64,000 nucleotides of DNA from Alphaproteobacteria bacterium LSUCC0396. GTDB lineage: Bacteria > Pseudomonadota > Alphaproteobacteria > Puniceispirillales > Puniceispirillaceae. This document shows positions 18,196 through 26,770 of the stretch, piece by piece. Location of the stretch: assembly GCA_041228345.1 (NCBI GenBank), contig CP166131.1, positions 2,528,804-2,592,803 on the forward strand, in the 5' to 3' direction. Both the position numbers and the translations under genes were made by a program. The stretch's first letter is position 1. Each line of letters starts with the position of its first letter. Below the pieces are notes generated by a model, which was given only the letters and a program-made list of their open reading frames with translations, had not been told where the DNA came from and did not search any database.

Positions 18196-19692
18196 TTAGA
18201 ACCCTTCGGGAAGATGGGTGCTTTCGGTTAGATCAGTAAAATGGGTAAAGCGTTTCTCGAAATGTACCAGCACCGATCCTGTTGGCCCGTGTCGCTGTTT
18301 GGCAACGATGACTTCGGCCTTGTTTTCTGAATTTTGCATCTTTCGTAGCCATTCGTCATGACGAATATTGAAGGTGTCTTCCGACTCTTCCATTTTGCGT
18401 TCGGGTTCGCGCTTGTTCAGATAATATTCCTCGCGATACACAAACATGACCACATCGGCATCCTGCTCGATTGATCCAGACTCTCGCAAATCGGCGAGGT
18501 TTGGCCGTTTGTCCTCGCGCATTTCAACAGCACGCGATAATTGGGATAGCGCCACCACAGGAACATTCAAATCCTTGGCGATGGCCTTTAGGGTTCGGCT
18601 AATGTTCGAGATTTCCTGAACGCGGTTTTCTGACCTTACGCCTAGCTGCGGCGTTAACAGCTGAAGATAATCGACGATGATCAGCCCAAGGCCGGACGTG
18701 CGCTTTAGCCGGCGCGCGCGGCTGGCAAGCTGCGAGACCGATAGCGATGGCGTATCATCAATAAAGAATGGCGCGCTTGCGATCGTGTTGCTGGCGGCGA
18801 CAAGCTGATCAAATTCGGCACGGTTCAGCTTGCCGCGTCGGATTTGTTCCGAGTCGATTTGTGCGCGTTCCGACAAAATACGCGTTCCCAGCTGTTCAGC
18901 CGCCATTTCCAGTGAGAAAAAAGCAACCGGAACGGCGGTTTCGCCAGTACGGGTAGTTGCCGCCGCATGAAAGGCAATGTTGGTCGCCAGCGCCGTTTTA
19001 CCCATGCCCGGGCGACCGGCCAGAATAATCAAATCCGATTTATGCATACCGCCAAGCAGATTGTTCAAATCGGTCAAGCCGGTACTGGTTCCAGACAGGT
19101 GCCCGTCACTTTTCCGTGCGAGGTCGGCTTGGGTGATACTGCCGCTGATCACCGAATCAAACCCGCGCAAACCAACGCTGGCACTATCCGTATCGGCAAG
19201 GCGGAATAATTTTGACTCGGCCGCTTCAATCTGTTGATGCGCCGGCACGTCAACCTCGGGCTGGCTGGCATCCAAAATCACTTCATCGCCGATTAAGATG
19301 AGCTGGCGACGGACATGAGCCTCATGGATAATTTTGGCGTAATCGGGGGCTTGGGTAATGCTGATCACACCATCGGCAAGCTCTGAGAGGTATGTTTCGG
19401 AACTGTCGCTCTGGAAATCTTCATAATCGGTAAAAAAGCTTTTCAGCGTAACCGGATTGGCCAGTTGCCCCCGTTCAATCAACCGCTGCATTGTCGAGAA
19501 AATCCGGCCATGAAACGGATCATAGAAATGATCGGCAAGCAAACGATCGTCAATACGTTCAATGACGCTGTTATCAAGCAGGATCGCGCCAAGCAGATTT
19601 TGTTCAGCCTGCAGGTTATGCGGCATGACGCGGGCTGGCGGTGTTGTGCCAGATCCGGGAAAGGTTTTTATGTTCGAGCGTTCATCAGCCAT
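18196..19692 (-). CDS. dnaB: Replicative DNA helicase DnaB
   Basis: Hexameric 5'-3' helicase of the replication fork, 498 aa. The N-terminal domain begins at MPHNLQAEQNLLGAILLD. The RecA-like domain has Walker A AGRPGMGKTALATN, FFSLEMAAEQLGTRIL, IIVDYLQLL (Walker B) and LRESGSIEQDADVVMFVYRE. It is transcribed after the rplI terminator and ahead of alr. No intein or other insertion is seen. Confidence 0.97.
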   Translation of the reverse strand: MADERSNIKTFPGSGTTPPARVMPHNLQAEQNLLGAILLDNSVIERIDDRLLADHFYDPFHGRIFSTMQRLIERGQLANPVTLKSFFTDYEDFQSDSSETYLSELADGVISITQAPDYAKIIHEAHVRRQLILIGDEVILDASQPEVDVPAHQQIEAAESKLFRLADTDSASVGLRGFDSVISGSITQADLARKSDGHLSGTSTGLTDLNNLLGGMHKSDLIILAGRPGMGKTALATNIAFHAAATTRTGETAVPVAFFSLEMAAEQLGTRILSERAQIDSEQIRRGKLNRAEFDQLVAASNTIASAPFFIDDTPSLSVSQLASRARRLKRTSGLGLIIVDYLQLLTPQLGVRSENRVQEISNISRTLKAIAKDLNVPVVALSQLSRAVEMREDKRPNLADLRESGSIEQDADVVMFVYREEYYLNKREPERKMEESEDTFNIRHDEWLRKMQNSENKAEVIVAKQRHGPTGSVLVHFEKRFTHFTDLTESTHLPEGF

Positions 19693-19783
19693 AGGTTTTT
19701 ATAGCAGCCTCGCATCGCAATTGCCCCATGTTAAGACTGGGGATGATGGGGATAACTCAAAAAACAGTTTTTTTTTGACAAAA

Positions 19784-19809
19784 AAAACCGGAGACAAAGC
19801 TCCGGTTTT
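19784..19809 (-). terminator. Rho-independent terminator after rplI
   Basis: Inverted repeat of 10 bp (arms 19784-19793 and 19800-19809, core ACCGGAG/CTCCGGT) with a 6-base loop. On the minus strand it is followed by a run of at least seven T. It lies 20 bases past the rplI stop and ends the rpsF-rpsR-rplI operon before dnaB. Confidence 0.88.
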
Positions 19810-19829
19810 AATCACATGATCTATCAGGT

Positions 19830-20435
19830 TTAGGCTTCGCTTTTATCGGCCGTATCATCGTCAGATGATGTTTCAGCTGATCCTTCTGCAGCTTTGGAAC
19901 CTTCGCTGTCAGCGGCTTCAAGGGCTGGCTCATCATCGGTGATTTCGCCGGTTACTGCCATGCCTGTTTTCAGCTGGGTTTCAGCCTCAGCCAGCGAACG
20001 GGCAATATTCACAATAACAGTCACCGAAACTTCTGGATGCAGACGGATACGGGCTTCGGTAAGGCCCAAGGTCTTGATCGAGCGATCCATCACGACCTGA
20101 TTGCGGTCGATGGTAAAACCGGCTTCGGTAACCGATTCGGCAATATCGCGTGATGTGACTGATCCGAAAAGCTGACCCATCTCAGAGGCAGCCCGCACCA
20201 TATTGACAGCCAGCCCCTGCATTTTTGCAGCTTCGGTCTCGGCGTCTTTACGAAGCTCAAGATTGTTGGCTTCACGCTGGGCGCGTTCGGCTTCGAACCG
20301 CTCCATGTTGGCTTTGTTTGCCCGAAGAGCCTTGCCCTGCGGGATAAGGTAGTTGCGCGCATAGCCTGTTTTCACATTGACGAGATCGCCCATCTGACCC
20401 AGCTTTTCGATGCGTTCAAGAAGAATGATTTGCAT
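19830..20435 (-). CDS. rplI: 50S ribosomal protein L9
   Basis: Large-subunit ribosomal protein, 201 aa. The N-terminal rRNA-binding domain is classical (MQIILLERIEKLGQMGDLVN, then GYARNYLIPQGKA). It is followed by the connecting helix and a C-terminal domain. The last 35 or so residues are an acidic Ser/Asp/Glu/Ala tail (DDEPALEAADSEG onward), making it longer than the roughly 150-residue E. coli protein; acidic tails are seen in other alphaproteobacterial L9 proteins. Third gene of rpsF-rpsR-rplI. Confidence 0.97.
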   Translation of the reverse strand: MQIILLERIEKLGQMGDLVNVKTGYARNYLIPQGKALRANKANMERFEAERAQREANNLELRKDAETEAAKMQGLAVNMVRAASEMGQLFGSVTSRDIAESVTEAGFTIDRNQVVMDRSIKTLGLTEARIRLHPEVSVTVIVNIARSLAEAETQLKTGMAVTGEITDDEPALEAADSEGSKAAEGSAETSSDDDTADKSEA

Positions 20436-20463
20436 TTTGATGTCTCCTGAATTCTGGCGATGC

Positions 20464-20718
20464 TTATGCGGTCACATATGGCATCAGTGCCAGAAAGCGT
20501 GACCGCTTGATGGCAGTGGCAAGTTCACGCTGTTTTTTTGCAGAAACAGCAGAAATGCGTGACGGAACGATTTTACCGCGCTCTGATGTATAGCGGGCAA
20601 GCAGCTTGGTGTCTTTGTAATCGATCTTTGGCGCATTCGGACCAGAAAACGGACATGCCTTGCGGCGACGGTTAAATGGTTTACGTACGGCTTCGCGTTT
20701 GATTTCCAACTGGGTCAT
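20464..20718 (-). CDS. rpsR: 30S ribosomal protein S18
   Basis: Small-subunit ribosomal protein, partner of S6, 84 aa. Family landmarks are [35 protein letters not shown] and the basic [20 protein letters not shown]. It starts three bases after the rpsF stop and lies 28 bases before rplI, in the standard S6-S18-L9 operon. Confidence 0.97.
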   Translation of the reverse strand: MTQLEIKREAVRKPFNRRRKACPFSGPNAPKIDYKDTKLLARYTSERGKIVPSRISAVSAKKQRELATAIKRSRFLALMPYVTA

Positions 20719-20721
20719 TGA

Positions 20722-21150
20722 TTAGCCCTCACTTTTTTCGGCGTCTGCGCTGTCATTTCTGTTAGCCTTGGCTTCGTTTTGGTCACCATCGTCACGGTCA
20801 TCACGTCCGCCGCGCTGTGGGCGTTCGGTCTTTACCTGCATCATGATTGATGGGCCTTCCTCGACCTCTTCAATCCGGATGTTCAAAAAGCGCAGAACAT
20901 CCTCATTCAGGCCCATGATGCGCTCATATTCCTTAAGCGCTTCTGATCCGGTTTCGAGGTTGAACATGACATAATGGCCCTTCCGGTTCTTTTTGATCCG
21001 GTAGGCAAGGGCGCGAAGACCCCAATATTCACGTTTTTTGATTGATCCACCGGCAGATGTAATGATCTCGGCGAATTCATCAGCCATGGTTTCCACCTGG
21101 GCTGCAGTAATATCCTGGCGTGCAATAAACACGCTTTCATACAAGCGCAT
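20722..21150 (-). CDS. rpsF: 30S ribosomal protein S6
   Basis: Small-subunit ribosomal protein that dimerises with S18, 142 aa. Landmarks are MRLYESVFIARQDI, KREYWGLRALAYRIKKNRKG and YVMFNLET. A charged C-terminal tail (about 105-142, RGGRDDRDDGDQNEAK) is longer than in E. coli. ATG 21150 is chosen because AGAAGGAG lies 6 bases before it and it gives the family N-terminus; the longer in-frame reading to 21309 would add 53 residues with no counterpart in the family. Confidence 0.97.
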   Translation of the reverse strand: MRLYESVFIARQDITAAQVETMADEFAEIITSAGGSIKKREYWGLRALAYRIKKNRKGHYVMFNLETGSEALKEYERIMGLNEDVLRFLNIRIEEVEEGPSIMMQVKTERPQRGGRDDRDDGDQNEAKANRNDSADAEKSEG

Positions 21151-21176
21151 GATAACTCCTTCTGGCTTATTGTTGC

Positions 21177-21212
21177 TGCCGACAATGGCACCAACGAACC
21201 GGCTAACCGGCA
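21177..21212 (-). promoter_or_regulatory. Candidate structured leader of rpsF
   Basis: In the rpsF leader, arms 21208-21212 and 21177-21181 (TGCCG/CGGCA on the minus strand) can pair around a GC-rich hairpin containing GCCGG, about 27 bases before the rpsF ATG. Many bacteria carry an S6:S18 autoregulatory RNA with a conserved CCG in this place. I could only test pairing by eye, so this is a suggestion. Confidence 0.25.
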
Positions 21213-21608
21213 AGGATAAAGTCAATGATGTAATATGTTTGCGGCGGATCGCCACAAGCACGAGGCGCACCATACACTTTTTTGCCGCAAGCGCAAGCCT
21301 GATCGGCATCTTTGCCGCATCACAATAGCAAACGCATGATAGGTGCTGTCGCCATCATCGGCCGAACATGATTTTTCATCCGGTTATCTGTCCGGTGATT
21401 TGCCAAATTCTCTGCATCACGGCCCCGCCAATTATTTGGTCGTGACGGGCACGGCAAATGGTTGCCTTTGCAAAGACTTCTGGCATAGGGTTTGAGATAT
21501 ATCTGTTTGTGATACAAATAAAGGCGCGGTGCGCCAGGGTAAAGTTTCAAGTCAGCTGGCAATTGGCCAGTGAGTGGGTGAACTATATCCAGTAAATGGG
21601 TGAACTAT
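21213..21608. other. Divergent spacer between rpsF and fabD
   Basis: About 400 bases between the divergent rpsF operon and the fab operon with no convincing gene; the short open frames here have no recognisable motif or ribosome site. It must hold both promoters, but none is clear enough to place. Near the fabD end there is an inverted repeat CTGGC-AATTG-GCCAG (21556-21570), followed by the 14-bp direct repeat annotated separately. Confidence 0.5.
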
Positions 21609-21610
21609 AT
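21575..21610 (+). repeat. 14-bp direct repeat at the fabD start
   Basis: The 14-mer TGGGTGAACTATAT occurs exactly at 21575-21588 and 21597-21610, a 22-base period (two helical turns). The second copy runs into the fabD start codon. With the inverted repeat at 21556-21570 it could form an operator, or it could be a small duplication of the fabD translation start. Confidence 0.6.
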
Positions 21611-22559
21611 GACGAATCAATCGATTGCATTTCTGTTTCCGGGTCAGGGATCTCAGGCTGTTTGCATGGGCGGTGCGTTGGCCGCGTCACATGCGGCAGC
21701 GAAACAGGTGTTTGAAGAGGTGAATGATGCGCTTGGCGAAAACCTGTTTGCCATAATGCAGGATGGGCCAGATGATGCGATCCGCATGACGCGCAATGCC
21801 CAGCCGGCGTTGTTTGCGACGTCGATGGCGGCGGTTCGGGTGATCGAGGCTGAGCTTGGTACATTGCTGACCTCGCGTGGCGGCTTGGCGGCAGGCCACT
21901 CGCTTGGGGAATATGCGGCTTTGGCAGCATCCGGCAGCCTTTCGATCAGTGATGCGGCGCGGTTGCTGCGCCAGCGCGGTGATGCGATGCAATCGGCGGT
22001 GCCGGTCGGCGAGGGCGCAATGGCGGCAATTCTTGGTGGTGATGAAGATCAGATCAATGCCATTCTGGCTGATGCGCAATCATCCGGCCTTGTTCAGATT
22101 GCCAATGATAATGCGCCGGGGCAGATTGTGGTTAGTGGTGCCGCAGCGGCAGTGGACGCGGCGATTGAGTGCGCCAAGGCAGCAGGCTTGCGGCGGGCGA
22201 TTAAACTGCCGGTGTCGGCGCCGTTCCATTGTGAATTGATGGCGCCTGCCGCCGATGTGATGGCACAGGTGTTGGCTGAAACAGCGATATTGGACGCCGC
22301 GATGCCGGTCTATTGTAATGTAACGGCAGCAGCTGAGACCAAGGCGGAGCAGCTTCGCGCTAACCTTGTGACACAAGTGACCGCACGGGTAAGATGGCGC
22401 GAGACCTTGCTGGCCATGAGTGCCGCCGGTGCGACAAAATTTATTGAGCTTGGAACTGGTAAAGTTCTGTCTGGGCTGGTCAAGCGCGGGGTCGAGGCCG
22501 AGGTCGTGTTAAATCTCGAAGGGCCGGATGATCTGGACAGCGTGTTGGCGCAATTGTAG
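21609..22559 (+). CDS. fabD: Malonyl-CoA:ACP transacylase
   Basis: Loads malonyl groups onto acyl carrier protein for fatty acid synthesis. 316 aa from ATG 21609. Landmarks are IAFLFPGQGSQ near the N-terminus, the nucleophile Ser98 in AAGHSLGEYAALAA, the active-site His in LPVSAPFHCELM and ELGTGKVLSGLVKR near the end. First gene of fabD-fabG-acpP-fabF. GTG 21600 is an alternative start; neither has a strong Shine-Dalgarno. Confidence 0.95.
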   Translation: MTNQSIAFLFPGQGSQAVCMGGALAASHAAAKQVFEEVNDALGENLFAIMQDGPDDAIRMTRNAQPALFATSMAAVRVIEAELGTLLTSRGGLAAGHSLGEYAALAASGSLSISDAARLLRQRGDAMQSAVPVGEGAMAAILGGDEDQINAILADAQSSGLVQIANDNAPGQIVVSGAAAAVDAAIECAKAAGLRRAIKLPVSAPFHCELMAPAADVMAQVLAETAILDAAMPVYCNVTAAAETKAEQLRANLVTQVTARVRWRETLLAMSAAGATKFIELGTGKVLSGLVKRGVEAEVVLNLEGPDDLDSVLAQL

Positions 22560-22635
22560 TCTGGTGTCGGCTGGAATTTTTTTGCTGAAACGCGTTTAAG
22601 CCGCGCCCTCCAAAATCTTTGAAAAAGGGGTTGTT

Positions 22636-23376
22636 ATGTTTGATCTTCAGGGCAAAGTCGCTCTTGTTACGGGTGCCAGCGGTGGCATCGGGGCCGAAAT
22701 TGCCAGGGCGTTGTACGCGCGGGGCGCGGTTGTTGTTCTGCATGGTACACGCGCTGAACGGCTGAATGCATTGGCGGCAGAGCTTGGCGAGCGGGCATTT
22801 GTGGTAACCGCCAATCTGGCTGACCGTGAACAGGTTGCAGGCCTTGTCGATGCGGCTGGCGATGTTGCTGGTGCGCCGGTTGGCATCCTGATCAACAATG
22901 CTGGTATCACCCGCGATGGGTTGTTGATGCGGATGAAGGACGAGGATTGGGATGATGTTATCGAGGTCAATATGACCGCGAGCATGATCTTATGTCGGGC
23001 GGCAATGCGCAGTATGATGAAGGCACGAACCGGGCGGATTATTTCAATTTCGTCGGTCGTTGGTGTAACCGGTAACCCCGGCCAGACAAATTATGCCGCC
23101 TCTAAAGCAGGGATGATCGGCTTTAGCAAATCATTGGCGGCCGAGGTGGCAAGCCGCGGCATCACCGTGAATGTGGTTGCGCCGGGCTTTATCGAAACAC
23201 CGATGACCGACGTTCTGGATGAGGCGCAAAAAGCCAATCTTTTGACCAGGGTTCCGGCGGGGCGGCTTGGCACGCCAGCTGAAATTGCCGCGTCGGTTGT
23301 GTTTTTGGCAAGTGATGAGGCAGCCTATGTTACCGGCATGACAATGCATGCTAACGGCGGCATGGCGATGCTTTAA
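22636..23376 (+). CDS. fabG: 3-oxoacyl-ACP reductase
   Basis: NADPH-dependent SDR that reduces 3-oxoacyl-ACP. 246 aa. Cofactor motif ALVTGASGGIGAEIARAL, NNAGITRDGLLMRMKDEDW (characteristic of FabG), catalytic Ser in ISISSVVGVTGNPGQ, Tyr-Lys in NYAASKAG, and GFIETPMTD. 76 bases after fabD in the fab operon. AAAAGGGG precedes the ATG. Confidence 0.95.
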   Translation: MFDLQGKVALVTGASGGIGAEIARALYARGAVVVLHGTRAERLNALAAELGERAFVVTANLADREQVAGLVDAAGDVAGAPVGILINNAGITRDGLLMRMKDEDWDDVIEVNMTASMILCRAAMRSMMKARTGRIISISSVVGVTGNPGQTNYAASKAGMIGFSKSLAAEVASRGITVNVVAPGFIETPMTDVLDEAQKANLLTRVPAGRLGTPAEIAASVVFLASDEAAYVTGMTMHANGGMAML

Positions 23377-23507
23377 AAACCGCGTGCTGCTCATTATAGT
23401 GACAAACGGGGCTGGCATAACACAGAAAACTATGTTATTTGCCGCCAACTTTTGAATTCTCCGGCCGGACTTCCGGTCAAAATCTAAGCTTCTAAGAGGG
23501 GGCACCA

Positions 23508-23744
23508 ATGAGCGATATCGCAGATCGTGTTAAGAATATTGTAGTAGAACATTTGGGTGTAGACGCTGATAAGGTTGTCGAGGGCGCAAGCTTTATTGAC
23601 GATCTGGGCGCGGATAGCCTTGATACAGTTGAGCTGGTTATGGCGTTCGAAGAAGAGTTCGGCGTTGAAATTCCGGATGATGCTGCCGAGCGTATCCTGA
23701 CCGTGAAGGACGCTGTATCGTTCCTCGAAGAAGCTGCTGCCTAA
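23508..23744 (+). CDS. acpP: Acyl carrier protein
   Basis: 78-aa acidic carrier protein of fatty acid synthesis. The 4'-phosphopantetheine attachment site is Ser37 in [20 protein letters not shown] strong AGAGGGGG-type ribosome site lies just before ATG 23508. A 131-base gap after fabG may hold an extra promoter, in keeping with the high ACP expression usual in bacteria, but none was identified. Confidence 0.97.
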   Translation: MSDIADRVKNIVVEHLGVDADKVVEGASFIDDLGADSLDTVELVMAFEEEFGVEIPDDAAERILTVKDAVSFLEEAAA

Positions 23745-23769
23745 GCCTCAGCGTTTCAAACAAATGATC

Positions 23770-23800
23770 GCTGCGCATTGCTATCTGGTGAATGCGCAGC
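23770..23800 (+). other. Stable hairpin between acpP and fabF
   Basis: A perfect 10-bp stem (GCTGCGCATT at 23770-23779, AATGCGCAGC at 23791-23800) with an 11-base loop, without a following T run. It is 25 bases after the acpP stop. It could protect the acpP message 3' end or reduce readthrough into fabF, which would help make more ACP than FabF. That role is inference. Confidence 0.6.
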
Positions 23801-23835
23801 CGTCGATTTCCACCTGATTTTCTGGGAGGTTTGCC

Positions 23836-25098
23836 TTGCGCCGTGTTGTTGTTACCGGAATGGGAATGGTTACTCCGCTTGGATCTGGTGTAGACCATAA
23901 CTGGTCTCAAATCATTGCCGGCAAAAGCGGAATTTCACGCATCGAAGGGTTTGATGTCTCCGATATCGCCTGTCAAATCGCCGGTCAAGTGCCGGGCGCT
24001 GACGTTGCTGGCGGGCTTAATCTCGATGACTGGATTGACCCACGCGAACAGCGGAAACAAGACCGCTTTATCCAGCTTGGACTTGTGGCTGCCTGTCAGG
24101 CCATTGAGGATTCTGACTGGAAGCCGCAGGATCGCGAGTCGCAATGCCGCACAGGCGTGATGATCGGGTCAGGCATAGGCGGCCTCGAATCAATTGTGAA
24201 AACAGATCAACTGATGAACGAGAGAGGCCCGCGGCGAATCAGCCCGTTCTTTATTCCGTCAGCGCTTATCAATCTTATTTCTGGCCATGTTTCGATCCGT
24301 TATGGATTTCGCGGGCCAAATCACGCGGTCGTTACCGCCTGTTCAACAGGCGCGCATGCGATCGGTGATGCGGCGCGGATGGTTGCGCTTGATGATGCCG
24401 ATGTAATGGTAGCGGGCGGCGCGGAAGCTGCGGTATGCCGGATTGGTATGGCGGGGTTTGCAGCTGCACGGGCGCTCTCGACCAGCTATAATGACACACC
24501 CGAAGCGGCATCGCGGCCGTGGGATGAAGGGCGTGACGGTTTTGTCATGGGCGAAGGTGCCGGTATCGTTGTTCTGGAAGAGCTGGAACATGCCAAGGCA
24601 CGCGGCGCCAAGATTTACGGCGAAATCAAAGGCTATGGTATGTCAGGTGACGCACATCATATTACCGCACCAGCTGAGGATGGCGATGGGGGGTTTCGCG
24701 CGATGCAGGCGGCGCTAAAGCGCGCCGGACTCGCGCCAAGCGATATTGATTATGTGAATGCACATGGCACCTCAACGCCGCTTGGCGATTTGATTGAAGC
24801 CAAAGCCGTGGCCCGTCTTTTAGGTGATGCAGCGGCAAATGTATCCATTTCATCAACCAAAAGCGCGACGGGGCATCTGCTTGGTGCGGCGGGTGCAATC
24901 GAGGCGATTTACGCCATTAAAACAGTACAAACCGGTGATTTGCCACCAACCTTGAACCTAAATGATCCAGAAGATCAGGTCGCAGATTTTGACCTCGTGC
25001 CGTTGAAATCGCGGAGCCGTAAAGTCCGCAATGCCATGTCGAACTCGTTTGGGTTTGGCGGCACTAATGCGTCATTGATCATGGGTGAGGTTACCTGA
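23836..25098 (+). CDS. fabF: 3-oxoacyl-ACP synthase II
   Basis: Condensing enzyme of fatty acid elongation, 420 aa. The nucleophile is Cys169 in VTACSTGAHAIGDA, with His in NAHGTSTPLGD and KSATGHLLGAAGAIEAI. The start is TTG 23836: GGGAGG sits 6 bases before it, the protein then begins MRRVVVTGMGMVTPLG as in the family, and no ATG fits. The stop shares one base with the mltG ATG (TGATG). Confidence 0.95.
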   Translation: MRRVVVTGMGMVTPLGSGVDHNWSQIIAGKSGISRIEGFDVSDIACQIAGQVPGADVAGGLNLDDWIDPREQRKQDRFIQLGLVAACQAIEDSDWKPQDRESQCRTGVMIGSGIGGLESIVKTDQLMNERGPRRISPFFIPSALINLISGHVSIRYGFRGPNHAVVTACSTGAHAIGDAARMVALDDADVMVAGGAEAAVCRIGMAGFAAARALSTSYNDTPEAASRPWDEGRDGFVMGEGAGIVVLEELEHAKARGAKIYGEIKGYGMSGDAHHITAPAEDGDGGFRAMQAALKRAGLAPSDIDYVNAHGTSTPLGDLIEAKAVARLLGDAAANVSISSTKSATGHLLGAAGAIEAIYAIKTVQTGDLPPTLNLNDPEDQVADFDLVPLKSRSRKVRNAMSNSFGFGGTNASLIMGEVT

Positions 25099-26105
25099 TG
25101 CTTGGCACAGCCGTCCGGTTTTTGTCCCGGTCGGCGATGTTTATTCTGCTGCTTGGCGTGATCGCGTCTGCCGGTATCTATTACTGGCATGACCGGATGC
25201 TGCATGGGGCAGGCCCGCATCAAGAAGACGTTCTGATCATCATCGAACCGGGAAGCGGGCATAAGGTGTTGCGCTCAGTTCTTGCGCGGTCTGGGGTGCT
25301 ATCTCAAATCTACCATTACGATGCGGCGCGATTGCTTGCTGGCGATCGGTTTATGCCAAAGGCTGGTGAATTTCTGCTGCCAGCAAAGGCCAGCGTCAGT
25401 CAGATTATGGCGATCATTCATGCGGGGATTAGCTATCAGCGCCGTCTGACCATTGTTGAGGGGCTGCGAAGCGCCGATGTGGTTCGGCTCATTAAGGCCT
25501 TGCCACATTTAACTGGCGACGTGCAAACAGTCCCAGACGAGGGCAGTCTGCGCCCCGAAACCTATTTTTACACCCATGCTACCCCGCGTGAGGATCTGAT
25601 AAACCGGATGCAGCAGATTCAGCAGATGGCGCTTGCCGAGGCTTGGATTGATCGTGCCCCCAATCTGCCCTACAAGACGCCGCAAGATGCGCTGATTATG
25701 GCGTCAATCATTGAAAAAGAAGCGGCTGCAGGTGGCGATAGGCGGCTGGTTGCCGCGGTCTTGGTCAACCGGCTGAAACGCGGGATGCGTCTTCAATCTG
25801 ACCCAACGGTTCAATATGATACAGCTGAAAGTCCGGCCGAACCAAAGCCGATAACCAAAATTGAATTAAAAAACAAAACCCCGTGGAACACCTATGTGAT
25901 TTCTGGCTTGCCAAAAACACCAATCTGTAATCCGGGGCAGGAATCGATTATGGCGGCGCTGCATCCAGCTGATAGTGATTATCTCTATTTTGTGTCAGAT
26001 GGCAAAGGCGGGTTACGATTTGCAAAAACACTGGACGCGCATAACCGCAATGTAAGATTATTCAGACAGTTTGAGGCCGCAGCCAAGAAGGACAAAGCGC
26101 AATGA
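25098..26105 (+). CDS. mltG: Endolytic murein transglycosylase MltG
   Basis: Inner-membrane lytic transglycosylase that cuts nascent glycan strands (YceG family). 335 aa. One N-terminal transmembrane helix (AMFILLLGVIASAGIYYW), a LysM-like region, and the catalytic Glu in MASIIEKEAAAGGDRRLVAAV; further landmarks are LQSDPTVQYD and NTYVISGLPKTPICNPG. Coupled to fabF and gmk by overlapping stop/start codons; fab-mltG-gmk is a known alphaproteobacterial order. Confidence 0.95.
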   Translation: MLGTAVRFLSRSAMFILLLGVIASAGIYYWHDRMLHGAGPHQEDVLIIIEPGSGHKVLRSVLARSGVLSQIYHYDAARLLAGDRFMPKAGEFLLPAKASVSQIMAIIHAGISYQRRLTIVEGLRSADVVRLIKALPHLTGDVQTVPDEGSLRPETYFYTHATPREDLINRMQQIQQMALAEAWIDRAPNLPYKTPQDALIMASIIEKEAAAGGDRRLVAAVLVNRLKRGMRLQSDPTVQYDTAESPAEPKPITKIELKNKTPWNTYVISGLPKTPICNPGQESIMAALHPADSDYLYFVSDGKGGLRFAKTLDAHNRNVRLFRQFEAAAKKDKAQ

Positions 26106-26770
26106 CCAAAGGATCGTCAGCAGATAGTGATAATAAGAATGGTCTTGTTGGCCGGCGGGGGGTGATGCTGGTGCTGTCATCGCCATCGGGGGCGGGAAAG
26201 ACGTCAATTTCGCGGCGTCTGCTGGCCGAGGATGATCAGCTGGAGCTGTCGATTTCAGCGACAACCAGAAAGCGTCGTCCGGGCGAGGTTGAGGGCAAGG
26301 ACTATCATTTCGTAACGACCGATAATTTCCATTTAATGATAAATAACCGTGAAATGTTGGAATATGCCAAAGTCTTTGATCATTATTACGGCACGCCTGC
26401 TGCACCGGTAATGGCCGCGCTTGGCGCTGGGCGCGATGTTCTGTTTGATATTGATTGGCAGGGTACCCAGCAGCTTGCTGATGCCAGCCGTGAAGATCTG
26501 GTTTCGGTATTTATTCTGCCGCCATCAACGCGCGACCTTGAAAAGCGGTTGCTTAGCCGCGCGCAAGATAGCGCCGATGTTGTGGCCTCGCGGATGGCAA
26601 AAGCATCTGACGAAATTAGCCATTATCGTGAATATGATTACATTCTGGTAAATGCTGACCTTGATCAGGCTGTACAGGAAGTAAAGGCCATTTTGCAGGC
26701 TGAACGGCTGCGGCGTGACCGGCAGGTTGGGTTAACAAATTTTGTTAAACGGCTTCGCGCTGGCTATTAA
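26102..26770 (+). CDS. gmk: Guanylate kinase
   Basis: Phosphorylates GMP to GDP. 222 aa. P-loop SSPSGAGKTSISRRLL, GMP-binding SATTRKRRPGEVEGKDYHF, and lid DIDWQGTQQL followed by FILPPSTRDLEKRL. An N-terminal stretch of about 20 polar residues precedes the domain. ATG overlaps the mltG stop (ATGA). The TAA stop interlocks with the convergent rsmA stop in TTAA. Confidence 0.96.
   Translation: MTKGSSADSDNKNGLVGRRGVMLVLSSPSGAGKTSISRRLLAEDDQLELSISATTRKRRPGEVEGKDYHFVTTDNFHLMINNREMLEYAKVFDHYYGTPAAPVMAALGAGRDVLFDIDWQGTQQLADASREDLVSVFILPPSTRDLEKRLLSRAQDSADVVASRMAKASDEISHYREYDYILVNADLDQAVQEVKAILQAERLRRDRQVGLTNFVKRLRAGY

Noticed and set aside
21320..21562. 80-aa minus-strand frame between rpsF and fabD
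   Set aside because: No motif or ribosome site; composition looks non-coding.
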